53,257 nt of DNA, taken from Clostridia bacterium. GTDB lineage: Bacteria; Bacillota; Clostridia; Oscillospirales; Acutalibacteraceae. Both the position numbers and the translations under genes were made by a program. Position 1 is the stretch's first letter, and each line of letters opens with the position of its first letter. Location: assembly GCA_017454485.1 (NCBI GenBank), contig JAFTCX010000023.1, positions 1 to 53,257 of the forward strand, written 5' to 3'. Below the pieces are notes generated by a model. It did no database searches and had not been told where the DNA came from. It saw only the letters and a list, made by a program, of their open reading frames with translations. Shown piece by piece: positions 44,608-53,257 of the stretch.

Positions 44608-44636
44608 TTGACAAAAAGGGCGCTTTGCTGTATACT
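44608..44636 (+). promoter_or_regulatory. Promoter of amino-acid transporter/argF/carAB unit
   Basis: TTGACA (44608-44613), 17 bp, TATACT (44631-44636), downstream of the ARG-box-like repeats. Confidence 0.8.
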
Positions 44637-44690
44637 TCATCCGTGCATAAACAAGCGCTTATATTAAATTAGAAAGAAAGGCTGAAAAAC

Positions 44691-45512
44691 ATGAAAAAAA
44701 TTCTTTCCATCGTACTCGCACTGATGCTTACGCTTTCCCTTTTTGCCGCCTGCGGCAAGACGGAAAAGCCCGATGCAGAAGCCGACAATTCTTTGCAAAA
44801 CGTCCTTGACGCAGGCAAACTCGTCATCGCAACAAGCCCGGATTTCCCGCCGTTTGAAAATCTCAACGACGACGGCTCCGTGACCGGCATTGAAATCGAC
44901 ATCCTCAGCCGCATCTGCACAAAGCTCGGCGTTGACTTGCAGATCGACCAGTATGACTTCGACGCGATTTTGACCGGCCTTGATGCGGGCAAATATGACC
45001 TTGCCGTTTCCGGCATCACCGCCACCGAAGAGCGCAAGGAAAATGCGCTGTTCACCGATCCGTACTGCCTGTCCGCGATCTCTCTGGTCGTTCCCGAAGG
45101 CAGCCTGATCCAGACCAAGGCTGATGTCGAAGACAAGGCGATCTCCTGCCAGACCGGCACGACCGCTGAACTGTATTGCCAGAAAAATAACCTGAAAAAC
45201 AGTGCCTTTACCGCCAACGCAGATGCGCAGATGGCGCTGACGACCGGCAAGGTGGACGTTTGGGCAATCGACAAGCTCACCGCGATCGACATGGTTGCTG
45301 CTTACAACGAAGAGCATGAAGACAAGCTGGTCGTTCTTGATGAGCCGCTCACCTATGAGCCCTACGGCTTCGCTTCCAAGCTGGGCAACGACGCGCTGAT
45401 TGAAGCGATCAACGCCGCGCTGGCGGAACTGATTGCAGACGGTACCGTGAAGAGTCTGTTTGATTCCTACGGCGCAGAATACGTCGATCCTTCCGTGGAC
45501 CCGACCGTCTGA
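44691..45512 (+). CDS. Polar amino-acid ABC transporter substrate-binding lipoprotein
   Basis: 273 residues. A lipoprotein signal ends LSLFAAC (Cys21). The SBP_bac_3 family pattern is present: LVIATSPDFPPFENLNDDG, TGIEIDILSRI, DFDAILTGLDAGKYDLAVSGIT. It binds a polar amino acid outside the membrane. Context with argF and carAB suggests arginine or a related amino acid (inference). GAAAGAAAGG lies upstream. Followed by an intra-operon terminator-like hairpin. Confidence 0.9.
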   Translation: MKKILSIVLALMLTLSLFAACGKTEKPDAEADNSLQNVLDAGKLVIATSPDFPPFENLNDDGSVTGIEIDILSRICTKLGVDLQIDQYDFDAILTGLDAGKYDLAVSGITATEERKENALFTDPYCLSAISLVVPEGSLIQTKADVEDKAISCQTGTTAELYCQKNNLKNSAFTANADAQMALTTGKVDVWAIDKLTAIDMVAAYNEEHEDKLVVLDEPLTYEPYGFASKLGNDALIEAINAALAELIADGTVKSLFDSYGAEYVDPSVDPTV

Positions 45513-45547
45513 GCAGCGCAAATTTTGATAGTATAGCGATCTGTTGT

Positions 45548-45583
45548 TTCGCTGCATCGGTCGTCGATGCAGCGAACTTTTTT
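45548..45583 (+). terminator. Intra-operon terminator between lipoprotein and permease genes
   Basis: TTCGCTGCATC (45548-45558) pairs perfectly with GATGCAGCGAA (45566-45576), followed by CTTTTTTT. Partial readthrough would give more lipoprotein than membrane complex. Confidence 0.88.
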
Positions 45584-45600
45584 AAAAGGAGGGAAGCCCC

Positions 45601-46296
45601 TTGTCTTTCTTTACCAAATTTCAGGAAATCTTTATTGAAAAAGGCTATTACAATCTGATGCTCGAGGGCTTTAAGAACACGCTCATCATCACCCTCGGCG
45701 CGCTTGTGATCGGCCTTGTGATCGGCACGGTGATTGCCGTGATCAAATATTTCGGCGAAGACAGCAAACCGATGAAGCCGCTGGTCTGGCTGTGCGATCT
45801 CTATACCACCGTGGTGCGCGGTATCCCCGTGGTCGTGCTGCTGCTGATCTTCTTCTTTGTGGTGTTTGCAAAAAGCAGCAACGGCATCGCCATTGCCACG
45901 CTGACCTTCGGTATCAACTCCGGCGCCTATATGGCGGAGCTGGTGCGCTCGGGCCTGAACGCCGTGAACATCGGCCAGATGGAGGCCGGACGCAGCCTCG
46001 GTATGTCGAAGATGCAGACCATGCGCAAGATCATTCTTCCGCAGGCGATCCGCTATATTTTGCCCGCGATCTTCAACGAGCTGATTGCGCTGCTGAAGGA
46101 AACCTCCGTTGCAGGCTTTGTGACGGTTGTTGATCTCACGCGCGCAGGCAATCTTGTGCGCAACAACACCTATAACGCCGTTGTGCCGCTGACGCTGGTG
46201 GCCGTGGTGTATCTGGTGCTTGTGATTCTTTTGACCCGTTTGCTCAAAGTTCTGGAAAGGAGGCTGTCCGTCAATGATCGACGTCGTAAATCTTGA
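45601..46296 (+). CDS. Polar amino-acid ABC transporter permease
   Basis: 231 residues from TTG 45601 (AGGAGGG upstream). HisM/GlnP-type membrane protein with [19 protein letters not shown], the EAA-loop region ([31 protein letters not shown]) and five or so helices. It partners with the lipoprotein and ATPase. It overlaps the ATPase gene by 23 nt. Confidence 0.92.
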   Translation: MSFFTKFQEIFIEKGYYNLMLEGFKNTLIITLGALVIGLVIGTVIAVIKYFGEDSKPMKPLVWLCDLYTTVVRGIPVVVLLLIFFFVVFAKSSNGIAIATLTFGINSGAYMAELVRSGLNAVNIGQMEAGRSLGMSKMQTMRKIILPQAIRYILPAIFNELIALLKETSVAGFVTVVDLTRAGNLVRNNTYNAVVPLTLVAVVYLVLVILLTRLLKVLERRLSVNDRRRKS

Positions 46297-46996
46297 AAAA
46301 CACTTCGGGGGCAAAAACGTCCTGAACGGCATCAATGTCACCATCAACAAGGGTGACGTGGTTTGCGTGATCGGCCCGTCCGGTTCCGGAAAAAGCACCT
46401 TTTTGCGCTGCTTGAATATGCTGGAAAAGCCGACCGGCGGCAGCATCATTTTTGAGGGCGACAATCTGATGGATAAACACATCGACCTCAACGCCCACCG
46501 CCAGAAGATGGGCATGGTGTTTCAGCAGTTCAACCTGTTCCCGCACATGACGATCATGGAAAACCTGACGACCGCGCCGATGATGCTCAAAAAGATGAGC
46601 AAGGACGACGCGCAGAAAAAAGCCCTGGAGTTGCTTGAGCGCGTGGGGCTTGCCGACCGTGCAGCCGACCGTCCGAGCCAGCTTTCCGGCGGACAGCAGC
46701 AGCGTGTGGCGATTTGCCGTGCGCTTTGCATGGAGCCGGACGTCATGCTTTTTGACGAACCGACAAGCGCGCTTGACCCGGAGATGGTCGGCGAGGTGCT
46801 GGACGTGATGAAGGAGCTGGCAAAAGCCGGTATGACGATGGTCGTTGTCACGCATGAGATGGGCTTTGCCCGCGAGGTGAGCAACCGTGTGATTTTCCTT
46901 GACGACGGTGTGATTGCCGAAGAGGGCACACCCGATGAAATTTTTAACCACCCGCAGTCGGAACGTCTGCAATCCTTCCTCGCAAAGGTGCTGTAA
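46274..46996 (+). CDS. Polar amino-acid ABC transporter ATPase
   Basis: 240 residues. GlnQ/HisP-type: Walker [10 protein letters not shown] (about 36-44), Q-loop [11 protein letters not shown], signature LSGGQQQR, Walker [13 protein letters not shown] and H-loop [11 protein letters not shown]. It energises import of the amino acid. GGAGG lies before the ATG inside the permease gene. Followed 11 bp later by argF. Confidence 0.94.
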   Translation: MIDVVNLEKHFGGKNVLNGINVTINKGDVVCVIGPSGSGKSTFLRCLNMLEKPTGGSIIFEGDNLMDKHIDLNAHRQKMGMVFQQFNLFPHMTIMENLTTAPMMLKKMSKDDAQKKALELLERVGLADRAADRPSQLSGGQQQRVAICRALCMEPDVMLFDEPTSALDPEMVGEVLDVMKELAKAGMTMVVVTHEMGFAREVSNRVIFLDDGVIAEEGTPDEIFNHPQSERLQSFLAKVL

Positions 46997-47007
46997 GGAG
47001 GCGCATT

Positions 47008-47994
47008 ATGGTCAATTTGAAAGGCAGAAGCTTTTTAAAGCTGCTTGATTTCACACCCGAAGAGATCACCGCCATGCTTGACACGGCGGCCGAGCTGAAG
47101 GCGCAAAAAAAGGCCGGGATTCCGCACCGGCTGCATGAGGGTAAGAACGTTGCGCTCATTTTTGAAAAAACAAGCACGCGCACCCGCTGCGCGTTTGAGG
47201 TTGCCGCTGCTGATCTCGGTATGCATCCCGTATATCTGGACCCGAAAAGCTCCCAGATCGGTAAAAAAGAGAGCATTGCCGACACCGCGCGCGTGCTGGG
47301 CCGGATGTTTGACGGCATCGAATACCGCGGCTTCGGGCAGGAGATTGTGGAGGAGCTGGCGGCGCAAAGCGGCGTTGTGGTTTGGAACGGACTGACAAAC
47401 GAGTTCCATCCCACGCAAATTCTTGCGGACTTTTTGACCATCCGCGAGCATTTCGGCTCGCTCGCCGGCCGCAAGTTCGTCTATATGGGCGACGCGCGCT
47501 ATAATATGGGCAACTCCCTGATGGTCGGCTGCGCGAAGATGGGGCTGCATTTTGTGGCCTGCGCGCCGAAAAAATACTTCCCCGACGCGGCACTGATCGC
47601 CCGGTGTCAGGCCGTTGCAAAGGCCACCGGCGCGACGCTGAATTTCATTGAGGATCCGATGGAGGCGACCAAAGGCGCCGATGTGATTTATACGGACGTT
47701 TGGGTCTCGATGGGCGAGCCGGAGAGCGTTTGGAAAGAGCGCATCGACGATCTGCTGCCCTATCAGGTCAACGCGGCGCTGATGAAAAACGCCGGCGCAC
47801 AGTGCCGGTTTATGCACTGCCTGCCCGCGTTCCATGATTTAAAGACCACGGTCGGCAGAGATATTTTTGAAAAATTCGGTCTGACGGCGATGGAAGTGAC
47901 CGACGAGGTGTTCGAAAGCGCACAGTCCATCGTTTTTGACGAGGCCGAAAACCGTATGCATACCATTAAGGCGGTCATGGCGATGACCTTATAA
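47008..47994 (+). CDS. argF: Ornithine carbamoyltransferase
   Basis: 328 residues. Carbamoyl-phosphate motif [13 protein letters not shown] (about 52-64), HPTQI, and the ornithine-binding [10 protein letters not shown] (about 270-279). It converts ornithine and carbamoyl phosphate to citrulline in arginine synthesis. AAGGAGG precedes the ATG. Immediately followed by carA and carB, which make its substrate, so it is likely anabolic rather than part of an arginine-deiminase pathway. Confidence 0.94.
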   Translation: MVNLKGRSFLKLLDFTPEEITAMLDTAAELKAQKKAGIPHRLHEGKNVALIFEKTSTRTRCAFEVAAADLGMHPVYLDPKSSQIGKKESIADTARVLGRMFDGIEYRGFGQEIVEELAAQSGVVVWNGLTNEFHPTQILADFLTIREHFGSLAGRKFVYMGDARYNMGNSLMVGCAKMGLHFVACAPKKYFPDAALIARCQAVAKATGATLNFIEDPMEATKGADVIYTDVWVSMGEPESVWKERIDDLLPYQVNAALMKNAGAQCRFMHCLPAFHDLKTTVGRDIFEKFGLTAMEVTDEVFESAQSIVFDEAENRMHTIKAVMAMTL

Positions 47995-48009
47995 GAAGGA
48001 GGGATCCTT

Positions 48010-49068
48010 TTGGCATATCTTGTATTGAGCAACGGCGTTGTGTTTGAAGGAGAGCGCATCGGCGCAAAAGGCGATTCCATCGGCGAGCTGGTGTTTACCA
48101 CCGGCGTGGTCGGCTATCTGGAAACGCTGACCGACCCGAGCTACGCCGGACAAATTGTGATGCAGACCTTCCCGCTGATCGGCAACTACGGCGTGATCGA
48201 GGAGGACTTTGAAGGTCAGACGGCTGTCAAGGGCTATGTGGTGCGCGAGCTTTGCGACACCCCGTCCAACTTCCGCAGCCAGTATGCGCTGGATAAATTT
48301 CTCAAGGACAACGGCATCCCCGGCATCAGCGGCGTCGATACGCGCCAGCTCACGCGCATCATCCGCGAAGAGGGCGTCATGAACGCGATCATCTGCGACG
48401 AGATTCCGCACGATCTGACGCCGGTGCGCAATTATGAAGTTAAAGGCGTCGTCGCCGCTGTCAGCCACAAGGAAACCCAGTTTTTCCCGGCGGAGGGCAA
48501 AAAGCGCTATCGGGTGACGCTGATCGACTACGGCGAAAAGCGGGGGATTGTGCGCTCTTTGACCGTTCGCGGCTGCGACGTGACGGTGGTTCCGCAAAGC
48601 ACAAGCGCCGAGGAGATTCTTGCGGCAAAGCCTGACGGTGTGATGCTTTCCAACGGTCCCGGCGACCCGAAGGAGAACACCTTCTGCATTGAGCAGATCA
48701 GAAAGCTTTTGGGCGCAGTGCCGATCTTCGGCATCTGCCTTGGCCATCAGCTTGTGGCGCTTGCCATGGGCGGCGATACGGAAAAGCTGCCCTACGGTCA
48801 CCGCGGCGGCAACCAGCCGGTCAAGGATATGCTCGGCACGCGCACGTTTATCACAAGCCAGAACCACGGCTACGCGGTTGTGGCGCAAAGCCTTGAAAAC
48901 AAGGCGGTCATCAATTTTATCAACGCCAACGACGGCAGCGTGGAGGGCGTGCAGTATCCCTCGCGTCGCTGCTTTACGGTGCAGTTCCATCCCGAGGCCT
49001 GTGCCGGCCCCAACGACACCGGCTTTTTGTTCGACCGCTTTCTTTCGCTGATGGGAGGTGACAACTGA
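48010..49068 (+). CDS. carA: Carbamoyl-phosphate synthase small subunit
   Basis: 352 residues from TTG 48010 (AAGGAGGG upstream). N-terminal CPSase small-chain domain (LSNGVVFEGERIGA, GVVGYLETLTDPSY), then the class I glutamine amidotransferase domain with nucleophile Cys in FGICLGHQL and catalytic HPE in VQFHPEACAGP. It hydrolyses glutamine to feed ammonia to CarB. The stop overlaps the carB start (ATG at 49068). Confidence 0.95.
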   Translation: MAYLVLSNGVVFEGERIGAKGDSIGELVFTTGVVGYLETLTDPSYAGQIVMQTFPLIGNYGVIEEDFEGQTAVKGYVVRELCDTPSNFRSQYALDKFLKDNGIPGISGVDTRQLTRIIREEGVMNAIICDEIPHDLTPVRNYEVKGVVAAVSHKETQFFPAEGKKRYRVTLIDYGEKRGIVRSLTVRGCDVTVVPQSTSAEEILAAKPDGVMLSNGPGDPKENTFCIEQIRKLLGAVPIFGICLGHQLVALAMGGDTEKLPYGHRGGNQPVKDMLGTRTFITSQNHGYAVVAQSLENKAVINFINANDGSVEGVQYPSRRCFTVQFHPEACAGPNDTGFLFDRFLSLMGGDN

Positions 49069-52000
49069 TGCCAAAGGATATGACGATTCGAAAAGTGCTT
49101 GTGATCGGCTCCGGTCCCATCGTGATCGGACAGGCGGCGGAATTTGACTACGCCGGCGCACAGGCCTGTCGCGTGCTGCGTGACGAGGGCATCAATGTTG
49201 TGCTTGTCAACTCCAATCCTGCGACGATTATGACCGATAAAAACCTTGCCGATGAAATCTATCTGGAGCCGCTGAACGCCGAAACGGTGCGCCGCATCAT
49301 TGAAAAAGAGCGCCCGGACGGTTTGCTGGCAGGGCTCGGCGGCCAGACGGGTCTGACCATCGCCATGCAGCTCTCGCGCGACGGCACGCTGCGCAAATAC
49401 GGTGTGCGGCTGCTCGGTACCGGCGTTGACGCCATCGACAAGGCGGAGGACCGCGAGCTGTTCCGCGACACGATGAAGGCGATCGGCCAGCCGTGCGTGC
49501 CCTCCGACATTGCACAGGATGTGGAGAGTGCGCTGCGCATCGCCAAAAAGATCGGCTATCCCGTCATCGTGCGCCCGGCGTTCACGCTCGGCGGCACCGG
49601 CGGCGGCATTGCCGACACGGAAGAGGAGCTGCGCGTGATTGCCAAGACGGGTCTGGACCTTTCTCCCATCACGCAGGTGCTCATCGAAAAATGCATCTCC
49701 GGCTGGAAGGAGATCGAGTTTGAAACCATGCGCGACAGCGTCGGCAACGTGATTGCCGTGTGCTCCATGGAAAACGTCGATCCCGTCGGCATCCACACCG
49801 GCGATTCCATCGTCGTTGCCCCGGCGCTGACGCTTTCCGACAAGGAATACCAGATGCTGCGCACCGCTGCGCTGCAGATGATCTCCTCCATCGGCATCGT
49901 CGGCGGCTGCAACTGCCAGTTTGCGCTGAACCCCGATTCATTTGAATATGCCGTGATCGAGGTCAACCCGCGCGTGTCGCGTTCGTCTGCGCTTGCGAGT
50001 AAGGCGACGGGCTACCCGATTGCGAAGATCACAACGAAGCTCGCGCTGGGCTATACCCTTGATGAGATCAAGAACGACATCACCGGCAAGACCTGCGCCT
50101 GCTTTGAGCCGACGGTGGACTATGTGGTTGTCAAGTTCCCGAAGTGGCCGTTCGATAAATTCGCCGGCTCTTCGCGCACGCTCGGCACACAGATGAAAGC
50201 CACGGGCGAGGTGATGGCGATCGGTCAATCGTTTGAATCGGCACTGATGAAGGCGGTGCGCGGCGCGGAAATTTCGCTGGATACGCTGTCCTGCCCGCCG
50301 CTGAACGACAAGGATGTGCGTGAACGCCTGCACGAGCAGAACGACCGGCGCATCTTCACCGTGTTTGAAGCGCTGCAAAAGGGCGTTTCGGTGGATGAAA
50401 TCTTTGACATCACAAAGATCGACCGCTTCTTCCTGCATAAGATCAAGAAGCTGGCCGATTTTGAAGCGCACCTTGCCGCCGACGGGCTGCAGGAGGGCGA
50501 TTATAAAAAAGCGAAAAAGCTCGGCTATACCGACGAGGCGATCCGCCGCATCTCCGGCAGCAGCAACTTTACGCCGCGCCCGTTCAGCTATAAAATGGTG
50601 GACACCTGCGCTGCGGAATTTGCCGCCGAAACGCCCTATTTCTATTCCTGCAGCGATGATTTCTGCGAATCGCGCACCTTTAAGCGCAGCGGCAAGGATG
50701 TGGTCATGGTGCTCGGCTCCGGTCCCATCCGCATCGGGCAGGGCATCGAATTTGACTACAGCTCCGTGCACTGCGTGTGGACGCTGCGTAAAATGGGTTA
50801 TGACGTGGTCATCGTCAACAACAACCCCGAAACCGTTTCCACCGACTACGATACCGCCGACCGGCTGTATTTTGAGCCGCTGTGTCCCGAAGATGTGATG
50901 AACATCATCCGCGTGGAGGACCCGATCGGCGTTGTGGTCGCCTTTGGCGGGCAGACCGCGATCAAGCTGACAAAATTCCTCGACGAGCAGGGCATCCCCA
51001 TTCTCGGCACCTCCGCAGAAAGCATCGACACCGCCGAGGACCGCGCACGCTTTGACGCGCTGCTTGAACAGTTCGGCATCCGCCGCCCGAAGGGCATGGG
51101 CGTCAACACCGTGGAAGAGGCCGTTGCCGCGGCAAAGCAGCTCGGCTATCCGGTGCTGCTGCGTCCGTCGTATGTGATCGGCGGCCAGAATATGACCATT
51201 TCGCGCTCGGAGGAACACACGCGCGCCTATATGGAAACGATTCTTTCCGGCGGCATCGAAAATCCGGTGCTGGTGGATAAGTATATGCCCGGCACGGAGC
51301 TGGAGGTGGACGTCATCTCCGACGGCAAGGACGTGCTCATCCCCGGCATCATGGAACACATCGAGCGTGCGGGCGTGCATTCCGGCGACTCCATCGCCGT
51401 CTATCCGCCGTACAATCTTTCCGACAAGTTCCTGCACAAGATCTGCGACTGCTCCGAAAAGCTGGCGCTTGCGCTGGGCACCAAGGGGCTTGTCAATATC
51501 CAGTATCTGATCTATCACAACGAGCTGTATGTGATCGAGGTCAATCCCCGCGCGTCGCGCACCGTGCCGTATATCAGCAAGGTGACGAATGTGCCGATGG
51601 TCGATCTTGCCTCGCGCGTGATGCTCGGTGAAAAGCTGGCCGCGCTCGGCTACGGAACGGGTCTGTACCGCACGCCGCCTTACTGCGCGGTGAAGGTGCC
51701 GGTGTTCTCGTTTGAAAAGCTCAGCGACGCAAACTCCATCCTCGGCCCCGAAATGAAATCGACCGGCGAGGTGCTCGGCATCGGCAAGACTATGCCAGAA
51801 GCGCTGTTTAAGGGCTTGACTGCCGCAGGGTTCTCTGTGCCCTCCGCATGGGAAAAGACGGACGCCGGCGTGCTCATCAGCGTGGAGGAGAGCGACTATC
51901 AGGAAATCATCGCCGTGGCCAAGCGCTTTGCCGACCTCGGCATGACGCTGTTTGCCACCCGCGGCACTGCAGAAGCGATCGCTTCGCTGGGCACCACGGT

Positions 52001-53102
52001 CGTTTCCGTTGCCAACGCGAGCGAAAGCGACGAGATCACGAAGCTGATGGAGAGCGGAAAGCTCCACTATATCATCTACACCGGCGCGGTCAAGGACGCC
52101 ACCGTCGGCGATTACACGCTGCTGCACCGGCGCGCCATGCAGCTTTCGATCCCGTGTCTGACCTCGCTCGATACGGCGAACGCGCTCGCGCAGATTCTTG
52201 AAAGCCGCTACAATCTGGAAAACACGGAGCTTGTGGACATCAATTCCATGCGTCCGTGGCGCCAGCGTATCCGCTTTGCAAAGATGCAGTCCTGTGGCAA
52301 CGACTATATCTTTATCGAAAACTTTGACGGCAAGATCACCTGTCCGGAATCGCTGTGCGTGGATCTTTGCACCGAACATTACGGCATCGGCGGCTCGGGC
52401 ATCGTGCTCATCGAACGCTCGTCTATCGCGGATGCAAAAATGCGCTCGTTCAACCGCGACGGCAGCGAGGGCCGCATGGCCGGCAACAGCATCCGCTGTG
52501 TGGCGAAGTATCTCTATGACAAGGGCTATGTGCGCTCGGAGATTTTGAACATTGAGACCGTCAGCGGCGTGCTCACGCTCAAGCTGTATCTGCGCGACGG
52601 CAAGGTGAATTCCGTCTGCGTGCAAATGGGCAAGGCCGACCTCAATCCGGCTGCGCTGCCGGCAAGGGTCGGCGCACCGCGTATGCTGCGCTATCCGATG
52701 CGTGTGCTCGGAGAGGACTACGAGGTTACGGGTGTTTCGGTCGGCAACGGACACTGCGTGGTGTTCTGCGACGCGATTGACGCGATCGATCTGGAAACGG
52801 TCGGCAGCGCCTTTGAACACGCCGATATCTTCCCCGAACGCATCAACACCGAATTCGTGCGCGTGATTGACCGCACAACGCTGCGTCTGCGCGTTTGGGA
52901 ACGCGGCAACGGCGCAACGCTTGCCTGCGGCACAGGCGCGTGCGCGGCGGTGATCGCTGCGGTGGAAAACGGCTATTGCGAAAAAGGCAAGGACATCATC
53001 GCAAAGCTGCCCGGCGGCGATCTGACGGTCAATTACACCGACGACGGCGTGCTGCTGACCGGCTCCGCCGTGATGGTGTATGAGGGCGAATTCGAATACT
53101 AA
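49068..53102 (+). CDS. carB: Carbamoyl-phosphate synthase large subunit fused to diaminopimelate epimerase
   Basis: One uninterrupted 1344-residue frame. Residues 1 to about 1060 are CarB: two ATP-grasp halves (KVLVIGSGPIVIGQAAEFDY and VMVLGSGPIRIGQGIEFDYS) and the MGS-like regulatory domain (about 930-1060, ending ILESRYNLENTELVDINS). Residues about 1064-1344 are DapF: FAKMQSCGNDYIFIE, catalytic Cys1144 in AGNSIRC and Cys1287 in ACGTGAC. DapF interconverts LL- and meso-diaminopimelate for lysine and wall synthesis. CarB normally ends near 1060-1075. No ribosome site precedes the internal ATG at 52248. Both parts look catalytically intact. Confidence 0.92.
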   Translation: MPKDMTIRKVLVIGSGPIVIGQAAEFDYAGAQACRVLRDEGINVVLVNSNPATIMTDKNLADEIYLEPLNAETVRRIIEKERPDGLLAGLGGQTGLTIAMQLSRDGTLRKYGVRLLGTGVDAIDKAEDRELFRDTMKAIGQPCVPSDIAQDVESALRIAKKIGYPVIVRPAFTLGGTGGGIADTEEELRVIAKTGLDLSPITQVLIEKCISGWKEIEFETMRDSVGNVIAVCSMENVDPVGIHTGDSIVVAPALTLSDKEYQMLRTAALQMISSIGIVGGCNCQFALNPDSFEYAVIEVNPRVSRSSALASKATGYPIAKITTKLALGYTLDEIKNDITGKTCACFEPTVDYVVVKFPKWPFDKFAGSSRTLGTQMKATGEVMAIGQSFESALMKAVRGAEISLDTLSCPPLNDKDVRERLHEQNDRRIFTVFEALQKGVSVDEIFDITKIDRFFLHKIKKLADFEAHLAADGLQEGDYKKAKKLGYTDEAIRRISGSSNFTPRPFSYKMVDTCAAEFAAETPYFYSCSDDFCESRTFKRSGKDVVMVLGSGPIRIGQGIEFDYSSVHCVWTLRKMGYDVVIVNNNPETVSTDYDTADRLYFEPLCPEDVMNIIRVEDPIGVVVAFGGQTAIKLTKFLDEQGIPILGTSAESIDTAEDRARFDALLEQFGIRRPKGMGVNTVEEAVAAAKQLGYPVLLRPSYVIGGQNMTISRSEEHTRAYMETILSGGIENPVLVDKYMPGTELEVDVISDGKDVLIPGIMEHIERAGVHSGDSIAVYPPYNLSDKFLHKICDCSEKLALALGTKGLVNIQYLIYHNELYVIEVNPRASRTVPYISKVTNVPMVDLASRVMLGEKLAALGYGTGLYRTPPYCAVKVPVFSFEKLSDANSILGPEMKSTGEVLGIGKTMPEALFKGLTAAGFSVPSAWEKTDAGVLISVEESDYQEIIAVAKRFADLGMTLFATRGTAEAIASLGTTVVSVANASESDEITKLMESGKLHYIIYTGAVKDATVGDYTLLHRRAMQLSIPCLTSLDTANALAQILESRYNLENTELVDINSMRPWRQRIRFAKMQSCGNDYIFIENFDGKITCPESLCVDLCTEHYGIGGSGIVLIERSSIADAKMRSFNRDGSEGRMAGNSIRCVAKYLYDKGYVRSEILNIETVSGVLTLKLYLRDGKVNSVCVQMGKADLNPAALPARVGAPRMLRYPMRVLGEDYEVTGVSVGNGHCVVFCDAIDAIDLETVGSAFEHADIFPERINTEFVRVIDRTTLRLRVWERGNGATLACGTGACAAVIAAVENGYCEKGKDIIAKLPGGDLTVNYTDDGVLLTGSAVMVYEGEFEY

Positions 53103-53138
53103 GTACCCACTGATTCACTCGAATTCGCAAACATTGAC

Positions 53139-53226
53139 GGTAAATTTTCCGTCATTTTGCACAGAAATCTCTTACAAACCGTCAGGTTTGCTGCGCGATT
53201 TCTGTTACATCTGACGAAAAATTTCC
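53139..53226. repeat. 88-bp nested imperfect palindrome
   Basis: Four stem segments stack: GGTAAATTTTCCGTCA (53139-53154) with TGACGAAAAATTTCC (53112+100 to 53226); ACAGAAATC (53161-53169) with GATTTCTGT (53197-53205); ACAAACC (53174-53180) with GGTTTG (53185-53190) around a GTCA loop. No T-run follows, so it is unlike a simple terminator. The rest of 53103-53257 holds no visible gene. Confidence 0.7.
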
Positions 53227-53257
53227 TCGCCAATCTTCACGCACCGAGTTAATCAGC

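Noticed and set aside
49938-52820. 960-codon open frame on the minus strand opposite carB
   Set aside because: It is antisense to a strongly conserved CarB-DapF frame, has no recognisable domain, and such long antisense frames are expected in GC-rich codon-biased DNA.
52248-53102. Separate dapF gene starting at ATG 52248
   Set aside because: The ATG is in frame with carB with no intervening stop and no ribosome site within 5-12 nt upstream, so a fusion is the simpler reading.

Overview
The window looks like a chromosomal segment from a spore-forming, anaerobic Clostridia bacterium, most likely a gut-type Oscillospirales/Ruminococcaceae relative. That placement is inference. It rests on GC-rich codon use in a Firmicutes gene set, on spoIIR, on the SRP RNA-dnaX-ybaB-recR order, on the oxygen-sensitive indolepyruvate oxidoreductase pair, on desulfoferrodoxin-type domains, and on very regular sigma-A promoters (TTGACA/TTGCAT, 17 bp, TATAAT/TAAAAT). 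No 16S or tRNA gene is present to settle it.

Layout, left to right. The 3' end of a large repeat-rich surface protein runs in from the left edge. It is followed by acpP (-), spoIIR, a small Cys-rich protein, a diacylglycerol kinase-family lipid kinase, and a 38-codon amphipathic small protein with its own consensus promoter and terminator. Next come a PyrR-attenuated pyrR-uracil permease unit, an alpha/beta hydrolase, and a second self-contained amphipathic small protein beside a heterodimeric (TM287/288-like) ABC exporter. On the minus strand, iorA-iorB-paaK-ACT forms an aromatic 2-oxoacid operon. Then xpt and a nucleoside-type BMP ABC transporter, with a frameshift in the ATPase gene, follow on the plus strand.

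Positions 22985-25725 (-) hold a compact phage-derived cassette: two tail-appendage proteins, a 42-codon membrane protein, an M23/SH3 endolysin, an XhlA-like protein and an LLH-type holin. It has no capsid, terminase or integrase genes. Its promoter carries two GAAC-N4-GTTC sites that match the Gram-positive LexA/SOS box. A divergent YabE-like 3D-domain protein lies next to it.

Further right are kdgK and eda (-), a MntA/HepT toxin-antitoxin pair bracketed by a 63-bp direct repeat that contains a promoter, a GH51 arabinofuranosidase, and a BspA-like secreted protein. The housekeeping block SRP RNA-dnaX-ybaB-recR-smpB-ssrA follows. After it come an AT-rich CotH-family gene just downstream of ssrA, two HTH regulators (one fused to a complete desulfoferrodoxin-like module), a flavin reductase, a Nudix hydrolase, an FAD oxidoreductase and asnA (-). 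The right end is an arginine/pyrimidine unit: a polar amino-acid ABC transporter, argF, carA, and a single reading frame that fuses CarB to a catalytically complete DapF.

Intergenic regions are rich in short tandem 7-bp and 8-bp repeats, often arranged around GCCGTGGA/TCCACGGC hairpins and reaching into stop codons. There is also an array of tiny GATG-linked hairpins after ssrA and an 88-bp nested palindrome at the right edge. The items most worth a second look are the SOS-box lysis cassette, the CarB-DapF fusion, the HTH-superoxide-reductase fusion, the amphipathic small proteins, and the repeat families.
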